The notes: generated from the sequence alone by a model not told the origin. Shown: positions 1 to 7,644, counted from the stretch's first letter. The stretch is 37,613 bases of DNA from a bacterium BMS3Abin01 (GCA_002897715.1 BDUA01000037.1:1-37613); one strand, 5' to 3'. Made by a program: numbers and translations.

Positions 1-1
1 C

Positions 2-2077
2 CTCTATTACAAGGACACGCGCTTCCTTTCCCGGCTGGTGCTGCGGCTGATGGAGGAACGGCCGCTGCTGCTCAGCTCGACTATCCTGGCGGACAACGCC
101 GGCCTGGCCGTCGACCTGATGAACCCCGACCTGCCCCGCGGCGATGATACGGTGATCCCCCGCGGCGCGGTGCACCTTTTCCGGGCCAAACTGCTTTGGC
201 GGGCCACCTGTTACGAGCGCCTGACCATTCACAACTATGGCAATTCGGCCGTGAACCTGGGCTTCTCCCTGGTGGTTGATGCCGATTTCGCCGACATCTT
301 CGAGGTGCGCGGCGCCACCCGCAAGCAGCGGGGGCGGCTGCTGCCGCCGCAGGTGACGGAGGATTCACTGCTGCTGGCCTATGAGGGACTGGATGGACGC
401 GTCCGCCGGACGCGACTGCGCTTCGCTCCGCCGCCTGTCAAGATCGATGAGTCCGGTATCCGGTTCCAGCTGAAGCTGGAACCGCGGGGCGAAGCGCGTT
501 TCCAATGGACGATTTGCTGTGAGCTGGAAGAAGAGGGGGGGACGGGCGCCGGCGGGGGGCCGGCTCACTCCCCGGCGGCGGATACTGCGCCGAAAGAAGG
601 CAGGTCGGGGGACTGGTACAGGCAGGCCGAAAAAGAGGCCGAAGCCGCGCGCCTGGACACCGCGGCCGGCGACCCGGAACTGGACTCATCCAACAGCCAG
701 TTCAACGACCTGCTGGCCTGCACCATCGCCGACCTCCATATGTTGCGGACCGAGACGGAATACGGACCTTACCCTTACGCCGGCGTGCCTTGGTACAGTA
801 CGGTCTTCGGCCGGGACGGCATCATCACGGCGCTGGAGTGCCTCTGGTACAATCCCGGGCTGGCGCGCGGCGTGCTCAGCTACCTGGCCGCCAGGCAGGC
901 CGACAGGGACAGCCCGGCGCAGGACGCCATGCCGGGAAAAGTGCTCCATGAGGTACGGGTCGGCGAGATGGCCGCCCTGGGCGAGGTGCCCTTCGCCCTT
1001 TATTACGGCTCCGTTGACGCTACGCCGCTTTTTGTCATGCTCGCCGGCGCCTATTACCTGCGCACCGGCGACCTCTCCTTCGCCCGCTCGCTCTGGCCCC
1101 ATGTGGAGCGCGCGCTGCAGTGGATCGACCGCTACGGCGACCTGGACGGTGACGGCTTCGTGGAGTACTCGCGCCGCTCGCAGCAGGGTCTGCTGCATCA
1201 GGGCTGGAAGGATTCGCAGTACTCGGTCTTCCACCGTGACGGCACGCCGGCTGAGCCACCCATCGCTCTCTGCGAGGTGCAGGGCTATGTGTATGCCGCC
1301 CGCAGAGCGGCCGCCGCCCTGGCCCGGGGGCTGGAGATGGAGGAGGCGGCGCGGGACCAGGAACGGCTGGCAGAGGAGCTGAGGCGGCGCTTCGAGGAGG
1401 CCTTCTGGTGCGAGGAACTCTCCACCTATGCTCTGGCGCTTGACGGAAAGAAACAGCAATGCCGGGTAGTGACCTCCAACGCCGGGCATTGCCTCTATAC
1501 CGGTATCGCCGGGGAGGAGCGCGCCCGGCGGGTGGCGGCGACCCTGACCGCCGAGGAATCCTTCTCCGGCTGGGGGATCCGCACGGTGGCGGCCGGAGCA
1601 GTCCGTTACAACCCCATGGCCTATCACAACGGTTCGGTATGGCCTCATGACAACGCGCTGGTCGCCGCCGGGTTCGCCCGCTATGGCCTCAAGGAAGAGG
1701 CCGCGAAGGTTCTCACGGGCCTGTTCGATGCCGGTGTCTACTTCGACCAGCACCGCCTGCCCGAACTGTTCTGCGGCTTTAACCGCCGCGCCGGCGCCAG
1801 TCCCACCCTGTATCCGGTCTCCTGCGCCCCCCAGGCCTGGGCCTCGGGCTCGGTGCTGATGCTGCTGCAGGCCTGTCTGGGGTTGGAGGCGCGCGCCGCT
1901 GAAAACAAACTGATATTCACCAACCCCTATCTGCCGGAGTTCCTCAAGGAGCTGCGTATCAGGCGGCTGCGGGTGGGAGACGCCAGTCTCGACCTCTCCC
2001 TGACCCGGCACGAGAACGACGTAGGCATCAACGTCCTGTTCCGCGAGGGCCACGCCGACGTGGTCGCCGTGAAATAA
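2..2077 (+). CDS. Glycogen-debranching-type amylo-alpha-1,6-glucosidase, 5' partial
   Basis: The reading frame is open from base 2, so the true start lies upstream; the ORF-track ATG at 38 is internal. The first visible residues (YYKDTRFLSRLVLRL) and LLLSST match the N-terminal beta-sandwich domain of bacterial GDB1-like debranching enzymes. The segment from about residue 230 (YGPYPYAGVPWYSTVFGRDG) to the end is the (alpha/alpha)6 catalytic domain, with HNGSVWPHDNA and PVSCAPQAWASGS near the C-terminus, as in the GDE_C family. Such enzymes hydrolyse alpha-1,6 branches or related glucans; many family members have untested substrates. A low-complexity Gly/Ala linker of about 35 residues separates the two domains. 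About 691 residues are visible, close to full length. Family assignment is firm, exact substrate is not. Confidence 0.9.
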   Translation, partial: LYYKDTRFLSRLVLRLMEERPLLLSSTILADNAGLAVDLMNPDLPRGDDTVIPRGAVHLFRAKLLWRATCYERLTIHNYGNSAVNLGFSLVVDADFADIFEVRGATRKQRGRLLPPQVTEDSLLLAYEGLDGRVRRTRLRFAPPPVKIDESGIRFQLKLEPRGEARFQWTICCELEEEGGTGAGGGPAHSPAADTAPKEGRSGDWYRQAEKEAEAARLDTAAGDPELDSSNSQFNDLLACTIADLHMLRTETEYGPYPYAGVPWYSTVFGRDGIITALECLWYNPGLARGVLSYLAARQADRDSPAQDAMPGKVLHEVRVGEMAALGEVPFALYYGSVDATPLFVMLAGAYYLRTGDLSFARSLWPHVERALQWIDRYGDLDGDGFVEYSRRSQQGLLHQGWKDSQYSVFHRDGTPAEPPIALCEVQGYVYAARRAAAALARGLEMEEAARDQERLAEELRRRFEEAFWCEELSTYALALDGKKQQCRVVTSNAGHCLYTGIAGEERARRVAATLTAEESFSGWGIRTVAAGAVRYNPMAYHNGSVWPHDNALVAAGFARYGLKEEAAKVLTGLFDAGVYFDQHRLPELFCGFNRRAGASPTLYPVSCAPQAWASGSVLMLLQACLGLEARAAENKLIFTNPYLPEFLKELRIRRLRVGDASLDLSLTRHENDVGINVLFREGHADVVAVK

Positions 2078-2099
2078 CGGAGGCGCCGAACCATCTTCA

Positions 2100-2212
2100 G
2101 CGGCTTTCCCCTGGAAAGAGGGACGCAAGTCATGCCCCTTAGCGTGTAATTACAACAAGAAAAGGGGAGAAGGCCCGCCGGCCGCCTATGTGTGATTCGC
2201 TGTCCCGGCGGG
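2100..2212 (+). other. Structured leader/intergenic RNA candidate with GGGACGCAAG core
   Basis: The gap between the debranching gene and the next CDS is structured. GGGACGCAAG (2120-2129) follows a GGAAAG loop, then CCCCTT (2135-2140) can pair with AAGGGG (2162-2167), and CCCGCCGG (2174-2181) pairs with CCGGCGGG (2205-2212). The GGGACGCAA box, the flanking GGC/GUC that could pair, and a nearby CCUUAG resemble parts of the c-di-GMP-I (GEMM) aptamer. The conserved CAAA segment before the first hairpin is UUU here and the second arm does not fit cleanly, so this may be only a partial match. No T-tract follows the hairpins. Confidence 0.3.
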
Positions 2213-2216
2213 TATG

Positions 2217-2240
2217 CTAATAAGACGAAATTAGTCTTAA
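2217..2240. promoter_or_regulatory. AT-rich inverted repeat upstream of the small Cys protein
   Basis: TAAGAC (2221-2226) and GTCTTA (2234-2239) form a perfect 6-bp inverted repeat around a 7-nt centre. An alternative overlapping pair, CTAAT/ATTAG, is also present. It is a local AT-rich island in GC-rich surroundings, about 40 bp before the start codon, so it may be an operator or part of a promoter. The binding factor is unknown. Confidence 0.3.
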
Positions 2241-2279
2241 ATCAGACCCGCAGACAGAGAAACCAAAGGAGTGACTGCC

Positions 2280-2720
2280 ATGTGTGAGGAGCATGCCATA
2301 GGCTGCCATTGCGGCCGGAGTTCCGCCAGCCTGATGTTCCGGGATGAGATATTCCCTGAGGAGATAGTCGGCGCCGTGTATTGCCCCGTCTGCTCGGGTG
2401 AGCGGGAGTTCGATGGTGACACCATGATCGCCGACAACGGCTGGCTGATTGAATATGACATGGAGGCGGCGCGCTTCTTCCAGGGCCGGGTCCCGGAGAT
2501 AGCCGCCGAGATGTCCCCCGGCGCCCTGTTCGACGGTGGCTATGCCACCTGGCGCGGCGTATATCCCGGTGACCACATCGACAGCGCCCGTGAACGGCAG
2601 GAACTGCTGGACCTGGCCAGGACCGACAAGCTGAGGTATTTCCAGGAGTTCAAGCAGTGGGGCCTGAAGCGCATGGAGCGTCTGCGGCTGGACGGGTGGC
2701 GGAAGGCGCAGACGGATTGA
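2280..2720 (+). CDS. Uncharacterised cysteine-motif protein (146 aa)
   Basis: I do not recognise this family. The ATG at 2280 is preferred over the GTG at 2271 in the ORF track, because the AAAGGAG ribosome site directly abuts the GTG but is well spaced from the ATG. The N-terminal half holds a CHC pair (about residues 10-12) and a CPVC motif (about 36-39), which could bind zinc or a metal cluster. The rest is acidic and soluble with no membrane segment or signal peptide. The C-terminal 35 residues are rich in charged helix formers (KLRYFQEFKQWGLKRMERLR). It sits between the debranching gene and an HD-GYP gene, with a structured leader upstream. Function unknown. Confidence 0.8.
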   Translation: MCEEHAIGCHCGRSSASLMFRDEIFPEEIVGAVYCPVCSGEREFDGDTMIADNGWLIEYDMEAARFFQGRVPEIAAEMSPGALFDGGYATWRGVYPGDHIDSARERQELLDLARTDKLRYFQEFKQWGLKRMERLRLDGWRKAQTD

Positions 2721-2756
2721 AGTTGCCTCTGGCCTGGATGCAACAGGTTTGAAAAG

Positions 2757-2783
2757 AAAGGAGATAGTAAAAAAATGTCATAG
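2757..2783 (+). promoter_or_regulatory. Strong ribosome site followed by a two-codon ORF
   Basis: AAAGGAG (2757-2763) is followed 11 nt later by ATG TCA TAG (2775-2783). The ATG is in frame with the downstream HD-GYP reading frame, but two TAG codons (2781 and 2823) intervene. It could be a minimal upstream ORF or a relic start. The presence of the motif is certain, its role is not. Confidence 0.35.
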
Positions 2784-2879
2784 ATTAAGTCTACTATTTG
2801 TCACCCGGCAAATAGCCGATAGATTATGGGCCGGAGAGACCGGACTTCTTCCCTTCTCTCCCGCAAGGCGGGGTTCTGT

Positions 2880-4646
2880 ATGGTAAAGAGGTTGATGGTC
2901 CAGGTCAGATCGTTGCCGCTGAGCGTGAAAATGATGGTGACGATGCTGACACTCTCATTGGTGCCGTTGTTCGTCGCCGGTTACTTCGTGCAGAAGACCG
3001 CCTATAACCTCATGCTCGAGAACAAGCGCAGCGATCTGATCACCCATACCGGAGAAGTGGCGAACACCCTCAGCCGGGAGATAGAGAATCACCTCGCCGA
3101 GGCGGCGGCCATCGCCGGGAACAAGGTCGTAAGACAATATGCCGACAACCCCGCACCCGGTGATGGGTCCGGGAAGATGGTGACCACCGTTAACGCCTTC
3201 CTTACCATGCACGCGGAGATCAAGTCCATTTTTTTTGTGGATCTGGACAGCGGCAAGGTCATCTTCTCCACATCCGACAACCTGGGTCAGTACCTCGGCA
3301 ACCGTTCCTTCATAAAACAGACCGCTACCGGCGTGAAATGCACATCGGCGCCCTCGCGGGACGGCGGCAAGGATGTCATCTATTATTCGGCGCCGGTGAC
3401 CAACAGCCAAAATCGTGTTGTGATGGCGGCGGTCAGTACGGTCGCTGCTGAAAGCTTTTGGGAGCCCCTGCAGGAGGACAGCAAGTTCCGCGGTCCGGGG
3501 TCGGTGGCGATCATAACCGACGAGTACGGCGTGCGCATCGGCCACGGGTCTGACCGGGGCATGATCTACAAGGCGTGGGCGCCGCTTCCCCGGGAGACGG
3601 TGACCGCCCTCCTGGACGAACAGCATTATGGCGCGGATATCACCGAGATAGAGGCCACTGATTACCCGGAGATAATGGCGATAATACTGGGCGCAAGGAC
3701 CACCCAGACCTTCACCAGTCAGCTGGATATGAGCGGCGAGACCTACGAGTTCGGTATCAGCAAGATCCCGGGGAAGCAGTGGACGGTGATGACCGCCGTC
3801 CCCCATTCATCCTTCCTGGGCGCTCTGGACGCACTACGGAAAGGGATGATGGTAATCATCATAGTGACGGCGTTGATCGTTACCGGCGTAACGTTGATTG
3901 CCAGCCGGTTCGTCTCCAAGCCCATCCGCCTGCTGGTGTCATCGGCCCAGCAAATGGCCGACGGTGATTTTACCGTCCGGGTGCCGCCGATCTATGACCG
4001 CGAACTGGGTTGCCTGTCGGACGAGTTCAACAAGATGCGCGCCAAAGTGGCTGAGACATATAGCGAACTGGAGCAGGGATACCTGGATATGGCCAAGGCC
4101 CTGATAGCGAGTCTGGAAGCCAGGGACCATTACACCGCCGGTCATACCGAGCGCGTGGGCCAGTATGCGGTGACGCTGGCCCGCAAGCTGGGGCTGGACG
4201 ATGAAGAGACGATGAAGATCAAGAAGGCAGCCGACCTGCACGACATCGGCAAAGTCGGCGTATCTGATTCGATACTGCTGAAGCCCGGCAAGCTCAGCCC
4301 GGAAGAATTTGCCGAGATCAAGCGGCATCCGGGAAAGAGCGGGGAGATCGTGCGCTATCTGGGGTTCCTGCGGGATATTGTCCCCGCTATCGAAGGACAC
4401 CATGAACGTTACGACGGCAAAGGCTATCCCCGGGGTCTGAGGGGGAAGAATGTCCCCCTGGGGGCCCGGATCCTGGCCGTAGCGGATGCTTACGACGCCA
4501 TGACCACCAAGCGAGCTTATCGCGATGCCTTGAGCCATGAAGTCGCCATCAGGAACCTGAAAGAGGGGGCCGGCGGCCAGTGGGACCCTCACATCGTCGC
4601 TGCCTTCCTGGAGATAATCGAGACTGAGAGGGGCGAGGGTCAGTAA
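2880..4646 (+). CDS. Membrane HD-GYP cyclic-di-GMP phosphodiesterase with extracytoplasmic sensor and HAMP
   Basis: Predicted to hydrolyse cyclic di-GMP in response to an external signal. In order: TM1 (VTMLTLSLVPLFVAGYF), an extracytoplasmic Cache-like sensor of about 250 residues, TM2 (VIIIVTALIVTGVTLIA), a HAMP linker, and a C-terminal HD-GYP domain. The HD-GYP domain retains H-TERV, LHDIGK and HHERYDGKGYP, so metal binding and catalysis look intact. I chose ATG 2880 because AAGGCGG lies 8 nt upstream; the track start at 2826 has no ribosome site and adds 18 residues before the usual short N-terminus. 588 aa from this start. No GGDEF domain is attached. A possible c-di-GMP-type RNA fold lies about 700 bp upstream. 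Enzymatic role is firm by motif, ligand unknown. Confidence 0.9.
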   Translation: MVKRLMVQVRSLPLSVKMMVTMLTLSLVPLFVAGYFVQKTAYNLMLENKRSDLITHTGEVANTLSREIENHLAEAAAIAGNKVVRQYADNPAPGDGSGKMVTTVNAFLTMHAEIKSIFFVDLDSGKVIFSTSDNLGQYLGNRSFIKQTATGVKCTSAPSRDGGKDVIYYSAPVTNSQNRVVMAAVSTVAAESFWEPLQEDSKFRGPGSVAIITDEYGVRIGHGSDRGMIYKAWAPLPRETVTALLDEQHYGADITEIEATDYPEIMAIILGARTTQTFTSQLDMSGETYEFGISKIPGKQWTVMTAVPHSSFLGALDALRKGMMVIIIVTALIVTGVTLIASRFVSKPIRLLVSSAQQMADGDFTVRVPPIYDRELGCLSDEFNKMRAKVAETYSELEQGYLDMAKALIASLEARDHYTAGHTERVGQYAVTLARKLGLDDEETMKIKKAADLHDIGKVGVSDSILLKPGKLSPEEFAEIKRHPGKSGEIVRYLGFLRDIVPAIEGHHERYDGKGYPRGLRGKNVPLGARILAVADAYDAMTTKRAYRDALSHEVAIRNLKEGAGGQWDPHIVAAFLEIIETERGEGQ

Positions 4647-4680
4647 AGGCATGAGAGCCTAACACAGGGATACGATATTT

Positions 4681-5190
4681 ATGGGCGACAAGATCAGATT
4701 GGGGATCAGTTCCTGCCTGCTGGGACAGCGGGTTCGCTATGACGGGGGCCATCAGCAGGATCGTTCCCTGGCCGGCACGCTGGGGCGGTTGTTCGACCTG
4801 GTCCCGGTCTGTCCGGAAGTGGAGGCCGGCCTGGGTGTCCCCCGGGAGCCGATGCGCCTGGTGGGAGGCCCGGGCCGGTTGCGTCTGATCACCGTCGACA
4901 CCGGCATCGACCTCACGGCCAAAGTGGACGGATGGGCGCGGAACAGGCTTAAGCAGTTGCGGGACGAGGAACTGTCAGGGTTCATCTTCAAGGGCGGATC
5001 GCCCAGTTGCCGCCTGGCCGGCGGCATCTTCGCCCGCGTTTTCATGGATACCTTTCCCCTGGCGCCGGTGGAGGAGGATGACCGTCTGGGCGACCTCGCT
5101 GTCAGGAAGGATTTTATCGAACGCGTCTACGTCTTCAGCCGCCGCCGGCAGACGATGCCCGGAAAACAGGAACGAACACCGTTGAGTTGA
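4681..5190 (+). CDS. DUF523 family protein
   Basis: The N-terminus (ISSCLLGQRVRYDGGHQ), VPVCPEVEAGLGVPREPM and FKGGSPSC are the hallmark motifs of the DUF523 family (COG1683). Conserved cysteines at about residues 12, 40 and 106 suggest a metal or redox site; the biochemical function of the family is not established. Length (169 aa) is near the usual single-domain size, with no fused DUF1722 domain. It lies 34 bp after the HD-GYP gene on the same strand and may be co-transcribed. The ribosome site is weak (CAGGGA). Confidence 0.85.
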   Translation: MGDKIRLGISSCLLGQRVRYDGGHQQDRSLAGTLGRLFDLVPVCPEVEAGLGVPREPMRLVGGPGRLRLITVDTGIDLTAKVDGWARNRLKQLRDEELSGFIFKGGSPSCRLAGGIFARVFMDTFPLAPVEEDDRLGDLAVRKDFIERVYVFSRRRQTMPGKQERTPLS

Positions 5191-5227
5191 GAGCGGCAGC
5201 GGGGCTGGGGCAGTTCCGCCGGCGCCC

Positions 5228-5560
5228 CTACAGGAGCCCGGCGATGATGTTGGTAATGAGGATGGCGAACACGGCGCCGATGGTGATAGCGATCGCCTGG
5301 GCCAGATACCGTTGCCACCTGGGGAAATGCAGGTCGACCGGCGCCGCCGGGACTGCGGGTGTGGAAGCGCCGGCGATAATGGGACGACTGTAGTTTCTTA
5401 GCCCTCGCTGAGCTTTTCTCCGCCTGGAGGTCCGCGTGGCCTGGGGCGTGGAGGTCTGAAGCGAAACCAGGTAGGCGGCTACGATGACAGCCAGCATCAC
5501 GCCGAAGAACATGAAGCCGAGTCCGGCCAGAATCGGATGCTTTTTACACCATTTTCCCAT
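5228..5560 (-). CDS. Small two-helix membrane protein, unknown
   Basis: Not recognised. The 110-aa product has a hydrophobic helix near the N-terminus (LAGLGFMFFGVMLAVIVAAYLV), a basic Arg/Lys/Ser-rich middle (TSRRRKAQRGLRNYSR), an Ala/Pro stretch, and a second helix at the C-terminus (AIAITIGAVFAILITNIIAGLL). The topology suggests a hairpin with the basic loop on one side. It is convergent with the DUF523 gene, 37 bp apart, and no terminator was seen between them. Composition fits a real membrane protein rather than a shadow ORF. Confidence 0.7.
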   Translation of the reverse strand: MGKWCKKHPILAGLGFMFFGVMLAVIVAAYLVSLQTSTPQATRTSRRRKAQRGLRNYSRPIIAGASTPAVPAAPVDLHFPRWQRYLAQAIAITIGAVFAILITNIIAGLL

Positions 5561-5676
5561 TACCCTGTTCCTGCCTTCAGGATGATAATTCCTACCCTTT
5601 TCAGTATATGAATGATACCATCATCCGGCCGGATTGAACATAGCCGGTAACGGCAGGGCACCGTTATGGGTGGTGT

Positions 5677-5880
5677 TTACGCTGCGCCCATCCGGCTGTG
5701 GTCCATATCCCCGATATCCTGTGGCTTGAGCCCGGCGGAAGAGGCAGTAACCGTCATCTTCTCTCCGGGGTCGTGCTCCAGGCCGACCTTGCACGCCTCG
5801 CATATATGCAGGCCCAGGCACATCTCATATTCCAGGGGACTGTCACAGCTGACACAGGTTTTGAAATGTTTTTTTAGCAT
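5677..5880 (-). CDS. Small zinc-ribbon-like protein
   Basis: A 67-aa product with CVSC...CLGLHICEAC, giving two CxxC pairs 14 residues apart plus a middle Cys, typical of a small zinc ribbon. No membrane segment. The track start is GTG 5889, but ATG 5880 is better spaced from AGGGGTG. A CCTCA-GGGG-TGAGG hairpin covers this ribosome site and could limit its use. Function unknown; it may bind nucleic acid or a protein partner. Confidence 0.65.
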   Translation of the reverse strand: MLKKHFKTCVSCDSPLEYEMCLGLHICEACKVGLEHDPGEKMTVTASSAGLKPQDIGDMDHSRMGAA

Positions 5881-5935
5881 AACCCTCACCCCTGAGGTGT
5901 TATTGATGGACAGGAGACATACAGAACCTATGTAG

Positions 5936-5964
5936 TTGGGTTAGTTATTATATACAACTGTATA
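5936..5964 (+). promoter_or_regulatory. Candidate promoter with palindrome over -10
   Basis: TTGGGT (5936-5941) and TGTATA (5959-5964) are separated by 17 nt. The -10 is the right half of an inverted repeat, TATACA-AC-TGTATA (5951-5964), which could be an operator. It lies about 90 bp upstream of the lipoprotein start at 6055 in a strikingly AT-rich gap. Confidence 0.45.
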
Positions 5965-6054
5965 GCCTTTTTGAAGGTTTTAAATAAAATTGAGCATTGA
6001 ACGCCTGAATGATAGGGTCTTTCAAATGTCTGGATAAATATGAAAGGAGAACAG

Positions 6055-6462
6055 TTGAACAGACGCACGGTATTGATGGCGGTATTGGCCGGGCTGCTGC
6101 TGGTGGCGATGGCGTTACCCGCTGTAGGCTGTGGCGGTAGCGGCGCGGAGGCGGCGGTTCAGGACTTTATGGACGCATCCAAGAACAAGGATTGCGACAA
6201 GATGGTCAGCTACATCGACCTGGAGGCTCCGGAATTCTCTGGCCTGGGGGTCACCAAGGAGGCCCTGGTCGCGTCCTGCAATGACAGCATGGACCTGGGT
6301 GAAGTTGTGAGCTACAAGATCGTCAATGTGACCGAGGATGGCGACACGGCCACAGCTGAGGTGGAGGCGACGACCAAGACCAACGGCGAGGAGAGTACCG
6401 ATTCCACGACCTTTAAACTGGTCAAGAAGGACGGGGAGTGGAAAGTGGGCCCCTCGTTCTGA
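6055..6462 (+). CDS. Exported lipoprotein, DUF4878-like
   Basis: The 135-aa product starts with NRRT, a hydrophobic signal, and a lipobox-like ALPAVGC, followed by a Gly/Ser spacer, so it is likely a lipid-anchored surface protein. The mature part (AVQDFMDASKNKDCDKMVSYID ... TFKLVKKDGEWKV) resembles the DUF4878/NTF2-like lumazine-fold lipoproteins. TTG 6055 is chosen because AAAGGAG lies just upstream; the track ATG 6040 would place the ribosome site inside the gene. It has its own candidate promoter and a strong terminator, so it is probably monocistronic. Confidence 0.8.
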   Translation: MNRRTVLMAVLAGLLLVAMALPAVGCGGSGAEAAVQDFMDASKNKDCDKMVSYIDLEAPEFSGLGVTKEALVASCNDSMDLGEVVSYKIVNVTEDGDTATAEVEATTKTNGEESTDSTTFKLVKKDGEWKVGPSF

Positions 6463-6479
6463 CGCTTTGAGGAAGTGAA

Positions 6480-6518
6480 GGGGGATGCGCCCGCCAGACG
6501 GGCGCATCCCCCTTTTTT
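6480..6518 (+). terminator. Intrinsic terminator after the lipoprotein gene
   Basis: A perfect 14-bp stem (GGGGGATGCGCCCG / CGGGCGCATCCCCC) with loop CCAGA is followed by TTTTTT. It ends plus-strand transcription; the stem could also slow minus-strand transcription from the SHOCT genes, though that side lacks a T-tract. Confidence 0.93.
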
Positions 6519-6525
6519 GGTTACA

Positions 6526-6795
6526 TCAGCCGCGGCCCAGAGTGTCCCTTTTTTCTTCGAATTCGGCTTTATCGATCTCACCCTTCGCATATCTTTTATG
6601 GAGTATGTCCAGGGCCGTCTCGCTGGTATTTCCCGGGCCGGTAACGCTCCGGTTGCCGCCTGCCTGAATCTGCCGGAACAGCCAGACGATGAACAGGATA
6701 ACGGCGATCAGCACCGCCGCCCAGAAGACCATCATGATGATGCCGCCGGCGATACCGAAGCCGGTTTCAGAGTGTCCCCAGTCCCAGCCGTGCAT
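6526..6795 (-). CDS. SHOCT-domain membrane protein (89 aa)
   Basis: A short N-terminus with His and Trp (MHGWDWGH) leads to one strong membrane helix (IIMMVFWAAVLIAVILFIVWLF), a linker, and a C-terminal SHOCT motif (ALDILHKRYAKGEIDKAEFEEKRDTL). SHOCT domains are short oligomerisation or binding modules often found at the end of bacterial membrane proteins. A ribosome site AAAGGAG lies upstream. It is second in a two-gene unit with the paralog at 6821-7021 (25 bp gap) and probably shares its promoter. Confidence 0.88.
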   Translation of the reverse strand: MHGWDWGHSETGFGIAGGIIMMVFWAAVLIAVILFIVWLFRQIQAGGNRSVTGPGNTSETALDILHKRYAKGEIDKAEFEEKRDTLGRG

Positions 6796-6820
6796 GATTC
6801 ATCCACTCCTTTATCCATCA

Positions 6821-7021
6821 TTATTCGCAGTAGCGCCGGCGCTCCTCGTATTCGTCCCTGTCTATCTCTCCACGGGCGTACCGCTTTTTCAGCACCTCCA
6901 GCGGAGTCTCCACCGGTATCGGGGTGCCAGGATTGAGAATGCTCCTGCCGGAACCGTTGCCGGCGTAGAACAGGAACAGGAAAACGGCTATGAACAAAAA
7001 CCCAATGAACGCGATTCCCAT
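6821..7021 (-). CDS. SHOCT-domain membrane protein (66 aa)
   Basis: The start is ATG 7021, preceded by AAAGGAG with good spacing; the longer track start at 7105 would run through the promoter elements. The protein has one membrane helix (GIAFIGFLFIAVFLFLFYAG), a Pro-rich linker and a SHOCT motif (PLEVLKKRYARGEIDRDEYEERRRYC) ending in CE. It is a paralog of its downstream neighbour. About 80 bp upstream lie four 11-nt-spaced ATNAAG repeats, so the pair is likely under an OmpR/PhoB-type activator. Confidence 0.88.
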   Translation of the reverse strand: MGIAFIGFLFIAVFLFLFYAGNGSGRSILNPGTPIPVETPLEVLKKRYARGEIDRDEYEERRRYCE

Positions 7022-7087
7022 TGCTATCTCCTTTGTTGCCGTGTGTATTGCCGTCTGCGCACGGACGCTGATTTCCTTGTTCTTATT

Positions 7088-7142
7088 AGTATGCCCACCA
7101 CGCATGAAAGAAACATAAAGCGTTGATTAAGAGTTGATTAAG
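7088..7142 (-). promoter_or_regulatory. 11-nt-phased ATNAAG array and -10 for the SHOCT genes
   Basis: Plus-strand hexamers ATGAAA (7104), ATAAAG (7115), ATTAAG (7126) and ATTAAG (7137) start exactly 11 nt apart. Read in the direction of transcription they are CTTNAT-type repeats. The -10-like CATACT (complement of 7088-7093) begins after a 10-nt spacer from the last repeat. Direct repeats of one helical turn, 10 nt from a -10, are typical of promoters activated by PhoB/OmpR-family regulators. No good -35 is present. Confidence 0.7.
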
Positions 7143-7148
7143 GAAAGA

Positions 7149-7173
7149 AGAGACGCCCCGGTGGGGCGTCTCT
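7149..7173 (-). terminator. Terminator of the Met/His-rich protein gene
   Basis: GAGACGCCCC and GGGGCGTCTC form a perfect 10-bp stem with a GGT/ACC loop, extended by one A-T pair. On the minus strand it is followed by TTCTTTCCTT. It lies just after the stop of the 7201-7644 gene and just before the SHOCT promoter array, so it insulates the two units. Confidence 0.85.
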
Positions 7174-7200
7174 CTGGCTCCTCTTCCATTTACCTGGTGG

Positions 7201-7644
7201 TTACCTTCCCATGTGTCCACCGGGGCCCGGGCCGTAACCCTGGCCGGTTTCCGGGGCACCGCTACCCATATGATCCTGATAGGTGCCGTCGCCCATGTGC
7301 TCGTTCATGGTCTGCTGCATATCTTCCCGGGTCTGATCACTCATATGGCCGGTTCCATCAGCGCCGTGGTGCTGCTCCATGGTGCCGTCCTGCATGTGCT
7401 GCTCCATGGTGCCGTCCTGCATGTGCTGCTCCATGTTCTGCCTGTGCTCTTGCGTCTGGTTTCCGCAGACTTCGCTGATATCCGTGACTCCTTCAGTGAT
7501 ACCGCTGCCGGTGGTTTCGCCGCCCCACATGGGCATGCCGCCGTAATCAGGGGTCGTCCCCTGGGTGGTCTGCGCCAGGACCACTGCGGCTCCGGCCAGC
7601 AGGACCACTACCGAAAGGATCGTTATAGCGATTGCTTTTGTCAT
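7201..7644 (-). CDS. Exported Met/His/Gln-rich repeat protein
   Basis: A 147-aa product with an N-terminal signal (AIAITILSVVVLLAGAAVVLAQ) and a mature region rich in Met, His, Gln, Asp and Gly. It contains MEQHMQDGT twice in tandem plus further MEQH, GHMSD and NEHMGDG variants, and one Cys (SEVCG). Met/His-rich exported proteins often bind copper or other soft metals, but no known family is evident. The start has GGAGG upstream. It has its own regulated promoter array (7678-7732) and terminator. Function inferred only from composition. Confidence 0.85.
   Translation of the reverse strand: MTKAIAITILSVVVLLAGAAVVLAQTTQGTTPDYGGMPMWGGETTGSGITEGVTDISEVCGNQTQEHRQNMEQHMQDGTMEQHMQDGTMEQHHGADGTGHMSDQTREDMQQTMNEHMGDGTYQDHMGSGAPETGQGYGPGPGGHMGR
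7369..7435. repeat. 27-bp tandem repeat inside the Met/His-rich gene
   Basis: The unit GTGCTGCTCCATGGTGCCGT (first 20 bases) recurs exactly at 7369-7395 and 7396-7422, with a 13-bp partial third copy. It encodes MEQHMQDGT on the minus strand. Perfect identity suggests recent slippage, so copy number may vary between strains. Confidence 0.93.

Noticed and set aside
7022-7105. Longer start of the first SHOCT protein
   Set aside because: It would begin upstream of the predicted promoter start and lacks a ribosome site, unlike ATG 7021.
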